A stretch of 64,000 nucleotides of DNA from Hahellaceae bacterium (lineage in GTDB: Bacteria > Pseudomonadota > Gammaproteobacteria > Pseudomonadales > Oleiphilaceae), in assembly GCA_016716085.1 (NCBI GenBank), contig JADJWY010000023.1, forward strand, positions 248,001 through 312,000. The letters run 5' to 3'. This document shows positions 1 through 9,002 of the stretch, one piece after another; within the stretch, counting starts at the first letter, position 1; the number at the start of each line of letters is the position of its first letter. The notes below the pieces were generated by a model, which did not search any database, was not told where the DNA came from, and saw only the letters and a program-made list of their open reading frames with translations. A program made the position numbers and the translations under genes.

Positions 1-178
1 CACGCCCCAGCGCGCGAAAGAACAGCGAGCCCACGGCAGTCGCTGTCGCACTCTGAATGAAGACCATGTATTCAATGGTTTCCCCTGCCAGGATCAACGC
101 CAGGGGCGTCAGCATCGACAGCGCCAGGAGCGCCAGCGCAATTGACAGGACGTTGAACAGAGGGACAAACAGATACAT
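1..178 (-). CDS. Partial hydrophobic membrane protein, N-terminal part only
   Basis: The reverse strand reads an open N-terminus starting MYLFVPLFNVLSIALALLAL and running off the left edge. It is almost entirely hydrophobic, with two likely membrane spans separated by a short acidic loop (GETIEYM). The layout resembles the first spans of TrkH-type potassium uptake subunits, but too little is present to name it firmly. Its ATG overlaps the rluF stop codon (TGATG), so it is probably translated in an operon with rluF. Confidence 0.5.
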   Translation of the reverse strand, partial: MYLFVPLFNVLSIALALLALSMLTPLALILAGETIEYMVFIQSATATAVGSLFFRALGR

Positions 179-1026
179 CAGCGCGGCCGCTTCCAGATCT
201 TCCTTTCAGTCTTGGGTTGACTGGTACGGTCGACAAACAAGGGGCGACGCACTTTGGGCAACGAAGCTTCCTTGGTTTTACTGGAGTTCAGGAGACGCTT
301 TTCCAGCTCAGACACTTCGTCTTCCGTTAGTTTGCGCCATTGTCCCGGCTTTAACCCCTGTGTGTTAAGGTGCATGATGCGCACCCGCGTCAGTCGCATC
401 ACCCGATAATCCAGGTATTCGCACATGCGCCGGATCTGCCGGTTAAGGCCCTGAGTGAGCACAATGCGGAACGTTTCGGCGCCCTTGCGCGTCACCTGAC
501 AGGGTTGGGTGACCGTTCCCATCATCGGAATCCCCTGACGCATAGCCTCTAGTGCCACCTCCGTCAGCGGGCGATCCACCGTTACCAGGTATTCTTTCTC
601 GTGAGCATTGCCCGCGCGCAGAATCTTGTTGACGATATCGCCATCATTGGTCAACAGAATCAAGCCCTCGGAATACTTATCGAGCCGGCCAATCGGAAAA
701 ATCCGCTCGGGGTAGTTGACGGCACGGGTGATATTATCCGGCTCAGCCTCGTCGGTGGTACACACCACGCCGGTTGGCTTGTAGTAAGCCAGGTAGACCG
801 GCACTGAACGCTGCCCCAGGGGCTTTCCGTTAACCTCGATGCGATCCTGTGTCGTCACGCGCGCGCCTAGCTGAGCAGGTTGCCCGTTGACTCGCACCCG
901 CCCCTCTTCGATAAGACGATCCGCTTCGCGCCTCGAGCACAGCCCGGTGTCGCTGATAAATTTATTGAGTCTGAAGGTTGAATCTGGCGTATTAATAAGA
1001 TGTGAACCTGTCGTCCGATGAAACAT
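178..1026 (-). CDS. rluF: 23S rRNA pseudouridine synthase, RluF type
   Basis: This 282-aa protein isomerises a uridine in 23S rRNA to pseudouridine; in E. coli RluF acts at position 2604. An S4 RNA-binding domain covers about residues 18-75 (FISDTGLCSRREADRLIEEG). The RsuA/RluB/E/F catalytic segment GRLDKYSEGLILLTNDGD carries the catalytic Asp at about residue 116. The following ILRAGNAHEKEYLVTVD and QGLNRQIRRMCEYL are the RluF-type versions of conserved motifs. Length matches the family. The basic tail after residue 250 is variable in homologues. The downstream membrane gene overlaps its stop codon. Confidence 0.9.
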   Translation of the reverse strand: MFHRTTGSHLINTPDSTFRLNKFISDTGLCSRREADRLIEEGRVRVNGQPAQLGARVTTQDRIEVNGKPLGQRSVPVYLAYYKPTGVVCTTDEAEPDNITRAVNYPERIFPIGRLDKYSEGLILLTNDGDIVNKILRAGNAHEKEYLVTVDRPLTEVALEAMRQGIPMMGTVTQPCQVTRKGAETFRIVLTQGLNRQIRRMCEYLDYRVMRLTRVRIMHLNTQGLKPGQWRKLTEDEVSELEKRLLNSSKTKEASLPKVRRPLFVDRTSQPKTERKIWKRPR

Positions 1027-1100
1027 AGTGCCCGATTAAAACGGCCCTTATACTAGCACAAAGATGACACGCCCGTGATAGCCCCGGAGCCCTTTACGAC

Positions 1101-1835
1101 ATGACCAGCCCTCCTGACGATCACCCCTCTGAGATCTCGCGGAGCCTATTACGGTCACCGTGGTTTGCCTCCCTACCACGCGAACTGCAGGCAGCGCTTC
1201 AGGCGCGTGGCGTGTGCCGGGCGTTTGCGCCAGGCGAACGAATTTTCAGCCGGGGCGATGCGCCCTGCGGCCTTTATACCGTGCTGGACGGCGCCGTTCG
1301 AATCACGGCTTTCAGCGAACACGGTAAAGAAGCGATTCTGACCCTGATCGAAGCCCCGCAGTGGTTTGGTGAAATCACCCTGTTTGACGCAGGCACACGC
1401 ACGCACGATGCACGCGCCGAACCCAGCACGCGGCTGTGGCAGATTCCACAGGCCGCGCTCAACCAGCTTCTGCAGGCGCGCCCCGACTACTGGCAGCACT
1501 TTGGCCGACTGCTCACTGAAAAACTCCGGTTGGCGTTTATCGCACTGGAAGACGCAGCGCTCTACCCCGCCCCGGTCCGGCTGGCCCGGCGCCTGTTACA
1601 AATGAGTCAGTCTGGCGTGACTGGCGACAATGCCGGTACCCGCACCTCACTGGCCCTGCCCCAGGAAGTGCTAGGCGCGATGCTGGGTATTTCACGCCAA
1701 ACCACCAATCAGATCCTGCGTGACCTTGAAGCCCAGGGGCTGATCACCCTGTCCCGATCCATGATCACTTTGGTTGACCTGCCTGGACTGCGGACGATGG
1801 CGTCGCTGCCCGATAAATCCAACCGCGGCGGATAG
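1101..1835 (+). CDS. Crp/Fnr-family transcriptional regulator
   Basis: This 244-aa protein has a cyclic-nucleotide-binding-like beta-roll at about residues 25-140 (FAPGERIFSRGD, GLYTVLDGAVRI, WFGEITLFDAG). A dimerisation helix follows, then a winged helix with recognition segment LGISRQTTNQILRDLEAQGLI at about 190-215. The ligand-contacting residues of cAMP-binding Crp and the N-terminal Cys cluster of Fnr are not evident, so the signal is unknown. The last 71 bp overlap the convergent 3' end of the P-type ATPase gene. The 74-bp gap to rluF should hold divergent promoters. Confidence 0.85.
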   Translation: MTSPPDDHPSEISRSLLRSPWFASLPRELQAALQARGVCRAFAPGERIFSRGDAPCGLYTVLDGAVRITAFSEHGKEAILTLIEAPQWFGEITLFDAGTRTHDARAEPSTRLWQIPQAALNQLLQARPDYWQHFGRLLTEKLRLAFIALEDAALYPAPVRLARRLLQMSQSGVTGDNAGTRTSLALPQEVLGAMLGISRQTTNQILRDLEAQGLITLSRSMITLVDLPGLRTMASLPDKSNRGG

Positions 1836-4449
1836 CCACCTTTTCTGCTTCGCCGGCCAGCAGTATGGTGCTGCCCAGCACGAAACAGAGCGCCAGCTCG
1901 GATAGCGACAAAGGTTGCGTGCGAAAAATGTCATTGCACCAGGGCAGGTAAATGACCGCTAACTGCAGCGCCACCGTAATCACCAGGGCCAGCAGCATGC
2001 GCGGGTTACTACCTAAGCCCAGGGTCAACAGCGACACCTGTTCCGAGCGAATCAACAGCGCATTGAACAGTTGCGCAAAGACCAACACGGTAAACACCAG
2101 CGTCTGCCAGTGCTCGGGAGCATGCTCAACCGCCCAGGCCTGAAGGCCGAGTGTCACCGCCGCAATCAGCCCACCGATCCAGATGATCTGCTGCCACATC
2201 CCCCGCGCAAAGATGCTTTCATGGGGTGGTCGCGGTGGTCGATCCATGATACCCCGAGCCGCCGGCTCTGCCGTCAGCGCGAGGCCCGGCAAGCCATCGG
2301 TCACCAGGTTGACCCAGAGAATGTGAATCGGCAGCAGGGGCAGCGGCAGTCCGAAAAACGGTGCCAGTAACAGCACCCAGATTTCGCCCGCATTACTGGT
2401 CATGGTGTATTTAATGAATTTACGGATGTTATCAAAGACACGACGCCCTTCACGCACAGCCGTGACAATGGTGGCAAAATTATCATCCAGCAGGACCATA
2501 TCGGAGGCTTCCCGTGCGACATCAGTACCTTTGTTACCCATCGCAACGCCGATGTTGGCGCGCTTGAGCGCCGGCGCATCGTTTACGCCATCGCCGGTCA
2601 TGGCGCAATACTCACCGCGGGCCTGCAATGCCTGCACCAGCCTGACTTTCTGCTCCGGCGACACCCGCGCATAAACACTTGAGGCCGCGACTGCTTCACG
2701 CATCTCGGCGTCGCTCAGGGTATCCATCTGAGCGCCGGTCATTGCGGGCGTGGCCTGCGCCTGAATCCCCAGTTTATCGGCAATGGCACTGGCCGTCGCG
2801 GGGTGATCGCCGGTAATCATCACGGGCGTAATGCCGGCCCGCTTGCATTCTTCGACGGCCTGACGCGCCTCATCGCGCGGAGGATCCATCAGAGCGACCA
2901 GTCCGACCAGCTGCATGTTATCCTCCCAATGCGCCTTGTCAGCCATGCCGCGCGCCGGGTCGTCATAGCGTTTGACGGCAACGGCAAGTACCCGATAGCC
3001 CGCTGCCGCCCGCTCCTGGGCAGCCAGCATCCAGGTTTCGCGCGTCTCGGCTGGCACGCAGCGCGGAATAACCTGCTCAGGCGCACCCTTGGTATAGGTC
3101 ACCAGGGCGCCGTCGACCCGGTGGGCCGTGGTCATTCGCTTGCGCACGGAATCAAAGGCCAGCTCGTCCACACGTGGCCAACGCGCCAGGCGCTCTTGCC
3201 GCGAGTAACCCGCCGCCTCGGCCGCCTGGCACAGGGCCAGCTCGGTCGCCTCGCCCTGCCAGTCGCCCTCGCTTCGGGTGAGGTCATTATTGAGCAGCAG
3301 TGCATTGGCCAATGCATCGACCGTCGCCTCTGGCGCCTGAGGAAAGGTCGCCCGCCATGTCGAACCATCGTAGAACCCTTCTGCCTGCATCTGGTTCAGG
3401 GTCAGCGTACCAGTCTTGTCTGAGCAGATATAGGTGACAGAGCCCAGGGTCTCCACTGAGGGCAGATTGCGCATCAATGCATTATGCAGGCCCATCTTGC
3501 GCGCCCCCAGGGCCAAAGAAACACTGATCACCGCAGGAAGCGCCTCAGGGATGGCGGCCACCGCCAGACTGATGGCCGTCAGCAGCATCAATAACACAGG
3601 TTCCCCGCGAACCAATCCAGCCACAAACACCAACGCACAAATCGCCAATACCATGAATGCTAACCGGCGACTGAACACATCCAGTCGGTTCTGCAGAGGC
3701 GTGCGACTATCAATCGACGATTGCAGTAACCCCGCGATTTTTCCCAGCTCAGTCTGCATCCCGGTAGCCACAACAATCGCCTCACCTGTACCCCGGCTGA
3801 TCTGCGTGCCTTTGAACAGACGGTTCACCTGGTCTGCCACCGGATAGTCGCCCTCATCCAGCGCTTCCAGCAGTTTAACGACGCCAATGGACTCCCCGGT
3901 CAGAGCCGATTCATCCGCCACGACATCATGGCCGCCAATCAGACGTAAATCGGCCGGAACAACATTGCCCGCCTCCAGCCGCACCACATCGCCCGGCACC
4001 AGCAAAGCAGAGGATATGGCACGCCACTGTCCGTCCCGCCGTGTCTGGGTCTCCGGCTCGGCCATGGCTTTGAGTGTCGCTATTGCCTGCTCCGCGCGAT
4101 AAGCCTGCACCGTTCCTATGATGGCGTTCAGCGCGACGATGATCAGAATCACCAGCGTATCTATCCACTCGCCCACCACGCCTGAAACCACACCGGCTGC
4201 CACCAGTACCAGAATCATCAGATCTTTGAACTGCTCCAGCAACAGCCCCCACCACGATAGAGTCTCGCCCTCAATCAGGCGATTTTCACCGACCGCCTGC
4301 AATCGTACCTTTGCCTCGGCTTCGCTTAGACCATGAGACAAATCCGTCCCCAGCTGGGATGCCACCGCTTCCGGTGAGAGCAAATGCCAGTCTGATCCTT
4401 GGGAGACCTTTTCGGATTTTAAGGGGGAAACGGGTCGTGGGACGCTCAT
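1765..4449 (-). CDS. P-type cation-transporting ATPase (P2, Ca2+-type)
   Basis: An inner-membrane pump driven by ATP hydrolysis. Seen: N-terminal cation-ATPase domain (WHLLSPEAVASQLG), TGES actuator loop (ALTGESIGVV), phosphorylation motif CSDKTGTLT with Asp344 counted from the start used here, TGDHPAT and MTGDGVNDAPALK hinge motifs, and about ten membrane spans. TM4 has PEALP in place of the usual PEGLP, and TM6 has WVNLVTDGLPGLAL, both typical of PMR1/SERCA-like bacterial pumps. Ca2+ is the likeliest ion, not proven. The ATG at 4449 begins MSVPRPVSP just before the conserved domain; an in-frame ATG at 4506 would add 19 residues. The 3' end overlaps the convergent Crp/Fnr gene. Confidence 0.9.
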   Translation of the reverse strand: MSVPRPVSPLKSEKVSQGSDWHLLSPEAVASQLGTDLSHGLSEAEAKVRLQAVGENRLIEGETLSWWGLLLEQFKDLMILVLVAAGVVSGVVGEWIDTLVILIIVALNAIIGTVQAYRAEQAIATLKAMAEPETQTRRDGQWRAISSALLVPGDVVRLEAGNVVPADLRLIGGHDVVADESALTGESIGVVKLLEALDEGDYPVADQVNRLFKGTQISRGTGEAIVVATGMQTELGKIAGLLQSSIDSRTPLQNRLDVFSRRLAFMVLAICALVFVAGLVRGEPVLLMLLTAISLAVAAIPEALPAVISVSLALGARKMGLHNALMRNLPSVETLGSVTYICSDKTGTLTLNQMQAEGFYDGSTWRATFPQAPEATVDALANALLLNNDLTRSEGDWQGEATELALCQAAEAAGYSRQERLARWPRVDELAFDSVRKRMTTAHRVDGALVTYTKGAPEQVIPRCVPAETRETWMLAAQERAAAGYRVLAVAVKRYDDPARGMADKAHWEDNMQLVGLVALMDPPRDEARQAVEECKRAGITPVMITGDHPATASAIADKLGIQAQATPAMTGAQMDTLSDAEMREAVAASSVYARVSPEQKVRLVQALQARGEYCAMTGDGVNDAPALKRANIGVAMGNKGTDVAREASDMVLLDDNFATIVTAVREGRRVFDNIRKFIKYTMTSNAGEIWVLLLAPFFGLPLPLLPIHILWVNLVTDGLPGLALTAEPAARGIMDRPPRPPHESIFARGMWQQIIWIGGLIAAVTLGLQAWAVEHAPEHWQTLVFTVLVFAQLFNALLIRSEQVSLLTLGLGSNPRMLLALVITVALQLAVIYLPWCNDIFRTQPLSLSELALCFVLGSTILLAGEAEKVAIRRGWIYRAATPSSAVQAGQPK

Positions 4450-4564
4450 CTGAAGTCTCGCTCGCATCAAAACCCCGATTACGCCTGATCCGGGCATGGG
4501 TTTCAACTGCTATGCGCAGGGGCTCGCCCGGAGTCGACATAAATTGCGCCAGATCAAGTGCTTT

Positions 4565-4580
4565 TGTCGGCTAGCCGACA
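4565..4580. promoter_or_regulatory. Perfect 16-bp palindrome between divergent genes
   Basis: TGTCGGCTAGCCGACA is a perfect inverted repeat in the gap between the divergent ATPase and Mpo1-like genes. It has no T-tract on either side, so it looks more like an operator than a terminator. The regulator is unknown. Confidence 0.45.
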
Positions 4581-4642
4581 GACACAACCCGGTGAGTAGT
4601 CTAGTCTGTGTCCACCACTGATAATCCACTTGAGGCCTCTTA

Positions 4643-5176
4643 ATGCTCACGCTGACCCAGCACCTATCTCAATACGCCGCCTATCACCGCGACCGACGCA
4701 ACATCGCCACCCATTTCGTTGGCATTCCCATGATTGTGTTTGCGGTGATCGTGCTGCTGTCACGCCCCGCCTGGTCGCTGGGCGTTCTGACAGTGACCCC
4801 GGCCTTACTCGTTTCACTCGTAACCACCGTGTTCTACCTGAAACTGGATTTGCGCTACGGCCTGGTGATGGGCATTCTGCTGGCCTTAGGTGTAGAAGTC
4901 GCAGCGCCCTTTCACAGTGTCAGCACGACGGAGTGGCTGAGCTGGGGACTGGGATTGTTTTTCGTTGGCTGGGTGATTCAGTTCATTGGCCACTACTACG
5001 AAGGTAAGAAACCGGCCTTCGTGGATGACCTGATCGGTCTGGTGATTGGCCCACTGTTTGTCGTCGCTGAGCTGGGCTTCATTTTGAAAATGCGACGCGA
5101 AATCGAGCACGCCATCACTCACAATGTGGGCCCGACTTATATCCGCGATCTGTCTGCGCCGCAGAGTCAGAGCTAA
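4643..5176 (+). CDS. Mpo1-like (DUF962) membrane protein
   Basis: This 177-aa protein matches the DUF962/YGL010w-Mpo1 family. The N-terminus has YAAYHRDRRNIATHFVGIP, followed by four hydrophobic segments and the conserved GWVIQFIGHYYEGKKPA and GLVIGPLFVVAE blocks. Yeast Mpo1 is an Fe(II)-dependent dioxygenase that alpha-oxidises 2-hydroxy fatty acids. The histidines here (HRD, THF, GHYYE) are in the expected places, so a similar reaction is plausible but inferred. A GAGG ribosome site lies 7 nt before the ATG. Confidence 0.85.
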   Translation: MLTLTQHLSQYAAYHRDRRNIATHFVGIPMIVFAVIVLLSRPAWSLGVLTVTPALLVSLVTTVFYLKLDLRYGLVMGILLALGVEVAAPFHSVSTTEWLSWGLGLFFVGWVIQFIGHYYEGKKPAFVDDLIGLVIGPLFVVAELGFILKMRREIEHAITHNVGPTYIRDLSAPQSQS

Positions 5177-5196
5177 GCAGACAGCAAGCCTGCCCG

Positions 5197-5850
5197 CTAC
5201 AGGACGGTATGATACACCGCGATGTAGTGGCAGGTACTTCCTCCCAAAACAAACAGATGCCAGACTGCATGGCAGAACGGTATCTGTTCGAGCACGTAGA
5301 AGATCACACCGACGGTATAGGTAATGCCGCCCCAGATGATCAGATCCAATGCCCCTTCCGGCAAATGGGCCTTCAGCTGCGGCATGGCAATCATGGCTAT
5401 CCAGCCCAGCGCGACATAATTCATCACATGGAAACGGTGATATTTACCGCGAAAGCGCAGCTTGAGGTAGATGCCCGCCAGGGCAATACTCCAGATCAGC
5501 GTAAAGAGAAGCCAGCCGGTGGTGTCGTTAAGCCCAACCAACAAAAAAGGCGTATAGGTGCCCGCAATGAGTAAATAGATCGCACAATGATCAAACAGGT
5601 TGAGCCAGGCTTTAACCTGGGGCGCCTGAACACTGTGAAACAGCGTCGATGCCAGATAGAGCAGGAACAGGCTGGCGCCGTAGATGGACACCGCGACAAC
5701 TGCCTGAGCCCCTTGCTCCAGACTCACCAACACGATCAGCAGCGTGACTGCCGATATGCTCACCAGGCCTCCAAGACCATGCGTGATTGCATTCGCCCAC
5801 TCCTCACTTAAGGTCTGTGAGCGATTCCGCTTTCGTTCTGACGACACCAT
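5197..5850 (-). CDS. Hemolysin III / PAQR-family membrane protein
   Basis: A 217-aa protein with seven hydrophobic segments. The family motifs are present: EEWANAITHGLGGL near the N-terminus, STLFHS in the middle, LFDHCAIYLLIAGTYTPF, and FCHAVWHLFVLGGSTCHYIAVY at the C-terminus. These carry the metal-binding His/Asp/Ser residues of the HlyIII/PAQR (YqfA) superfamily. Despite the name, most bacterial members are not proven hemolysins. The start lies 47 bp inside the 3' end of the RND pump gene, so it is probably the third gene of that operon. No later Met before the first span offers a better start. Confidence 0.85.
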   Translation of the reverse strand: MVSSERKRNRSQTLSEEWANAITHGLGGLVSISAVTLLIVLVSLEQGAQAVVAVSIYGASLFLLYLASTLFHSVQAPQVKAWLNLFDHCAIYLLIAGTYTPFLLVGLNDTTGWLLFTLIWSIALAGIYLKLRFRGKYHRFHVMNYVALGWIAMIAMPQLKAHLPEGALDLIIWGGITYTVGVIFYVLEQIPFCHAVWHLFVLGGSTCHYIAVYHTVL

Positions 5851-8800
5851 CGCCGGTTCCTCCGTCGCGTCCTGTCACCGGCCCATCATACCCGACAATG
5901 GCTTCCAGCGATAGCGAAGGGTGTTTCAGCGACGGCTTAATCCGGGACAAGCCCATCCGTTCGCCCAGGACCAGCAGACACGGGGTGATCAGAAGCGTCA
6001 ACACCGTCGCAAAGGTCAGGCCGCCCGCAATCGCGCTGGACAGCTGGGTCCACCATTGTGTCGACGGCGCGCCGATACCCAGTTCCGGCGCAAACAGATC
6101 AACATTAACGCCCATCACCATCGGCAACAGTCCCAGCACCGTGGTCACGGCGGTCAAAAATACCGGACGCAAACGCAACTGCCCCGTGCGCACAGCCGCA
6201 CGCACCGGATCGGATTCCCGTTCCCGGATCTGGTTATAGGTATCGATCAGTATGATATTGTTGTTCACTACAATGCCCGCCAGGGCGATCAGCCCCAATC
6301 CGACCATGACAATGCCGAAGGGACGACCCGTGATCAGCAAGCCCAGTAGCACCCCTGCGGTTGAAAAAACAATGGCCGAGAGCACCAGGGCCGCTTGATA
6401 CAGACTATTGAACTGGGTCACCAGAATCAGCGCCATCAGCAGCAATGCGATAATAAAGGCGGTTGACAGAAAGATCATGGTCTCCTGCTGATCCTCTTCC
6501 TCACCACCATACCGGATAATCACACCGTCCAGTGGCGCCTCTGCCAACTGCGCCTTTAGCACACTCAGTCGCTCATCCGCCTGATAGCCCGGCGCTACGT
6601 CCGCTTCGACGGTCAGGGTGCGCTGCCCATTGGTGCGGTGCAGCGTCCCGGTCTTCTGTGCCGGCTCAAGCGTTGTAAAGTTACGGATGGGTACCGGCCC
6701 AAACGCCGTGTTGACGGTTTGATTTTCGAGTCGGTCCAGCGTCCGTAACTCGAGTGGCAAACGTAAACGGATATCGACCTCATCTTCCGCGTCATCCGGT
6801 CGGTAATCCGCCAGCTTCAGGCCTGTCGTCGCCATCTGAATGACATTGCCCAGGGTCGCAACATCCACGCCATAACGCGCCGCCATTTCCCGGTTTACGT
6901 GCAGACGCCATTCAATCCCCGGCAGCGGTCGGTTATCGGAAATATCGACCAACCCCCCCAGGTTTTCCAGGCGCGACCGCAACGCATGGACGGCATCCTC
7001 CAGATTACCGCTCTCGGCGCTGACCTTGACCTTGATGGGTTTGCCCTGTGAGGGGCCATTTTCCTGCTTACGGAACTCCAGACGTAAGGGCAAATCGGCC
7101 GTCAGCTCGCGCATATGTTCCAGAATTTGCGTGGCTGAGGCCCGTTGATCCCAGTCAATCAATTGAAAGGTCAGCACACCGACAACATCTTCACCCAACT
7201 GATTGTCTGCCAGCCCCAGTGTCCGGGCGTACAGCGCCTTCACCTCCTGGAAACCCTTCAGCCGATGTTCGACCGCCTGCAGGATGGCATCTTTCTCCTG
7301 AATCGACAGATCTCCGCGTGCACGCACCAACAGTTGCGCTGAATCCGGTTCAACATCAGGAAAAAATTCGATGCCATGATTGTAGCGTCCATAGACCACG
7401 TAAATCAGCACCAGAATCAGAAAGAACAGCGCCAGTGTCTTCACGGGCGCTCGCAGTAGGGCTGTCAGCATCCGTCCGTAGGTGCGATTCCCTTCGTCAT
7501 CCAGTTCGTCGACCCAGTCACCCGTGTTCCTGCGGGCTCGGGTCAATAGAACGCCCGTCACCGGAAAAAACACCAAGGCCATAAACAGTGCGGTCAGCAA
7601 CACCAGAATCACCGTCGCCGGCAGGTACTTCATAAATTCGCCGACCATCCCGGGCCACCACAGCAAGGGCAGAAAGACCGCAATCGTCGTCGCAGTCGAG
7701 GAGATGATGGGCCAGGCCATCCGGGATGAGGCCTCGATAAAACTCTGCCGGGGCGTGCGTCCTGCCGCCAGCAAACGCTCCGCATATTCAGCCACGACAA
7801 TGGCGCCATCCACCAGCATGCCAGCAACCAGAATCAAACTGAATAACACGACGATATTCAGGGTAAAGCCGATCGCCTGAAGCACCAGCAAGCCACTGAG
7901 GAAGGCGCCCGGAATCGTGAGGCCTACCAGTAAAGAAGGTCGGGGGCCCAGAGCCCCCACGATCACGATCATCACCAGAATAATGGCAAACATCACGTTG
8001 TTCAGCAGGTCGCGCAGCATGTCACGAATCTGAATGGACTCGTCATAGATATAACTGACGCTCATCCCTGGCGGCCAATGCTGCCCTACCATCCCTACGA
8101 CCGCCTTCACGGTTTCAATGGTCTCGATGATGTTGGCACCCGCCCGTTTCGACACCTCCAGCACGACCGCCGGTTGACCGTCCACGCGGGCGATACTGGT
8201 TGGGTCCTTGAAAGTGCGCTGAACCGTTGCAATATCGCCGAAGGTCACCACTTTGCCGTCGATCGTTTTAACTGGCATTCCCAACAGATCGGGCAGGTCT
8301 TCAATCAGTCCTGGCACCTTGACGACCAGCCGGCCCGCGCCCGTATCAATGCTCCCCGCCGCCACCAATCGGTTATTGTTGGTGATCAGGCTGAACAGTT
8401 GGGCGTAATCAATCCCGTACTGTTCAAGTATCTGAGGTACCACGACCAGCTCCAGGAGATCTTCGCGGTCCCCACCGATATCGACTGACAGCACATCCGG
8501 CAGGCTCTCAAGGTAGCGTTTGAGGTTACGGGCCAGATACACCAACTGGGCTTCCGATAGAGACCCTGAAAGGCTCAGGTTCAGAACCGGAAACTGGGAA
8601 AAATTAATTTCCTGCACCACCGGCTCATCGCTGTCCGCGGGCAGTTTGGTTTTGGCGGTATCCACTTTCTCACGCACATCGGTCAACGCCTTGTCAGGGT
8701 CAAGCCCCGCCTGAAACTGCAAGGTCACCGACGCATGCCCCTCGCTGGCAACGGAGGTCACCTCTTTCAGCCCCTCCAATGCACGCAACTCCTGCTCCAG

Positions 8801-9001
8801 GGGGCGAACCAGCAGGCGCTCGGCATCCTCCGGTGCAATGCCCTCATGCGAGACGGACACATAGATATAGGGAATCGTGATGTCCGGATTGGACTCTTTC
8901 GGCATCTTGTAGAATGCCCAGATGCCACCCAACCAAAGAATTAACAGAACAATCAGGCTGGCGCGGGCACGATCGACCGCCGCCGTGATCAGATTGCGCA
9001 T
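5804..9001 (-). CDS. RND efflux pump permease (HAE-type)
   Basis: A 1065-aa resistance-nodulation-division transporter, the proton-driven inner-membrane part of a tripartite efflux pump. The start at 9001 (MRNLITAAVDRARASLIVLL) begins one base after the stop of the adaptor gene (TAA-G-ATG). Twelve spans are expected. Seen are TM1 followed by PKESNPDITIPYIYVSVSHEG, the TM4 region LVAGMLVDGAIVVAEYAERL with Asp residues of the proton relay, and the repeat counterpart GLIALAGIVVNNNIILIDTYNQIRE. The substrate cannot be read from sequence. No TolC-like outer-membrane partner is adjacent. Confidence 0.92.
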   Translation of the reverse strand: MRNLITAAVDRARASLIVLLILWLGGIWAFYKMPKESNPDITIPYIYVSVSHEGIAPEDAERLLVRPLEQELRALEGLKEVTSVASEGHASVTLQFQAGLDPDKALTDVREKVDTAKTKLPADSDEPVVQEINFSQFPVLNLSLSGSLSEAQLVYLARNLKRYLESLPDVLSVDIGGDREDLLELVVVPQILEQYGIDYAQLFSLITNNNRLVAAGSIDTGAGRLVVKVPGLIEDLPDLLGMPVKTIDGKVVTFGDIATVQRTFKDPTSIARVDGQPAVVLEVSKRAGANIIETIETVKAVVGMVGQHWPPGMSVSYIYDESIQIRDMLRDLLNNVMFAIILVMIVIVGALGPRPSLLVGLTIPGAFLSGLLVLQAIGFTLNIVVLFSLILVAGMLVDGAIVVAEYAERLLAAGRTPRQSFIEASSRMAWPIISSTATTIAVFLPLLWWPGMVGEFMKYLPATVILVLLTALFMALVFFPVTGVLLTRARRNTGDWVDELDDEGNRTYGRMLTALLRAPVKTLALFFLILVLIYVVYGRYNHGIEFFPDVEPDSAQLLVRARGDLSIQEKDAILQAVEHRLKGFQEVKALYARTLGLADNQLGEDVVGVLTFQLIDWDQRASATQILEHMRELTADLPLRLEFRKQENGPSQGKPIKVKVSAESGNLEDAVHALRSRLENLGGLVDISDNRPLPGIEWRLHVNREMAARYGVDVATLGNVIQMATTGLKLADYRPDDAEDEVDIRLRLPLELRTLDRLENQTVNTAFGPVPIRNFTTLEPAQKTGTLHRTNGQRTLTVEADVAPGYQADERLSVLKAQLAEAPLDGVIIRYGGEEEDQQETMIFLSTAFIIALLLMALILVTQFNSLYQAALVLSAIVFSTAGVLLGLLITGRPFGIVMVGLGLIALAGIVVNNNIILIDTYNQIRERESDPVRAAVRTGQLRLRPVFLTAVTTVLGLLPMVMGVNVDLFAPELGIGAPSTQWWTQLSSAIAGGLTFATVLTLLITPCLLVLGERMGLSRIKPSLKHPSLSLEAIVGYDGPVTGRDGGTGDGVVRTKAESLTDLK

Positions 9002-9002
9002 C

